64,000 nucleotides of DNA from Cololabis saira (taxonomy: Eukaryota; Chordata; Actinopteri; Beloniformes; Belonidae): positions 1,172,001-1,236,000 of the forward strand of contig NC_084607.1 of assembly GCF_033807715.1 (NCBI RefSeq). The letters run 5' to 3'. Below are positions 63,171 through 64,000 of the stretch, piece after piece. Under the pieces are notes generated by a model. That model saw nothing but the letters and a program-made list of their open reading frames with translations, did not search any database and was not told the origin of the DNA. The first letter of the stretch is position 1, and the number at the start of each line of letters is the position of its first letter. A program made the translations under genes and the position numbers.

Positions 63171-64000
63171 GCAAATAAATGCATTTAAATGCATTTAAAT
63201 GCAGTAACGTATTTGTCCACTAGAGGGCAAATAAATGCATTTAAATGCAGTAATTTATGTGTCCACTAGAGGGCAAATAAATGCATTTAAATGCAGTAAC
63301 TTTTGTGTCCACTAGAGGGCAAATAAATGCATTTAAATGCAGTATTTTTTTGTCCACTAGAGGGCAAATGAATGCATTTAAATGCAATAACGTATGTGTC
63401 CACTAGAGGGCAAATAAATGCATTTAAATGCAGTTTCCTTTGTGTCCACTAGAGGGCAAATAAATGCATTTAAATGCAGTATTTTTTGTGTCCACTAGAG
63501 GGCAAATAAATGCATTTAAATGCAGTAACCTTTGTGTCCACTAGAGGGCAAATAAATGAATTTAAATGCAGTATTTTTTGTGTCCACTAGAGGGCAAATA
63601 AATGCATTTAAATGCATTTAAATGCAGTATTTTTTTGTCCACTAGAGGGCAAATGAATGCATTTAAATGCAGTATTTTTTTTGTCCACTAGAGGGCAAAT
63701 AAATGCATTTAAATGCAGTATTTTTTGTGTCCACTAGAGGACAAATAAATAATTTGAATGCAGTAATTTATGTGTCCACTAGAGGGAAAATAAATGCATT
63801 TAAATGCAGTAACGTATGTGTCCACTAGAGGGCAAATAAATGCATTTAAATGCAGTAATTTATATGTCCACTAGAGGGAAAATAAATGCATTTAAATGCA
63901 GTTTCCTTTGTGTCCACTAGAGGGCAAATAAATTCATTTAAATGCAGTATTTTTTGTGTCCACTAGAGGGCAAATAAATACATTTAAATGAAGTTTCTTT

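Larger units (their letters stand above)
46665..64000 (+). repeat. 46-bp satellite array, block C (about 17.3 kb)
   Basis: The same array and orientation continue to the right edge of the window. It shares block B-type variants (AATACAATATTTTTTG with GTCTACTAG, GAGGTAAAATC, ATGCATATAAATGC) and adds ATTTAAGTGC, GAAATGCACTAAC and TAATTAAGGTGTCC monomers. No gene is present; the 60-64-codon frames near 48022, 50420 and 58331 are satellite. Confidence 0.97.

Overview
This window is almost entirely one tandem satellite array from a vertebrate genome, most likely a teleost fish. The fish call is an inference. It rests on the L2-type LINE with a (TTGAA)n tail and on the hAT element with BED-finger and hATC remnants, both of types common in ray-finned fish. 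I see no host protein-coding gene, no RNA gene and no prokaryotic feature. About 59.5 kb of 64 kb is satellite, all in one orientation. I estimate roughly 1,250 monomers from length divided by unit size.

Monomer. The basic unit is 46 bp in three parts: a 17-bp box GTGTCCACTAGAGGGCA, a 20-bp AT-rich box AATAAATGCATTTAAATGCA, and a 9-bp variable box drawn from a small vocabulary (for example GTAACTTTT, GTTTCCTTT, GTATTTTTT, GTAACGTAT, TTAATTCAT). A 56-bp variant carries an extra ATTTAAATGC. The first box contains CCACTAGAGGGCA, which fits the vertebrate CTCF core consensus CCASYAGRKGGCR at every position. The second box contains the perfect palindrome TGCATTTAAATGCA and an AATAAA hexamer.

Layout. 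Positions 1-688 are the right end of a hAT DNA transposon that runs off the left edge. Positions 689-24065 are satellite block A. Positions 24066-26297 are a 5'-truncated L2-like LINE on the minus strand, with an intact reverse-transcriptase frame. Positions 26298-45124 are satellite block B. Positions 45125-46664 are a second, complete but internally deleted hAT copy of the same family, with an 8-bp target duplication CACTAGAG. Positions 46665-64000 are satellite block C, which runs off the right edge.

History. The array is built from nested higher-order repeats: 598 bp (13 x 46), 1341 bp in three copies, 2137 bp in tandem, 4673 bp in tandem, 572, 470 and 276 bp, plus dispersed segment copies up to about 16 kb apart. 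A paralogous segment near 61.1 kb preserves the empty site of the 45-kb hAT insertion: the coordinate offset changes across the insertion by exactly 1548 bp, the 1540-bp element plus 8 bp of target duplication. Both hAT copies lie at the same 8 bp inside the CTCF-like core, and the hAT family carries its own CTCF-like site near its right end. The most interesting hypothesis is that this is a very large, single-orientation array of CTCF-type sites and polyadenylation-type signals. Neither activity can be shown from sequence alone.
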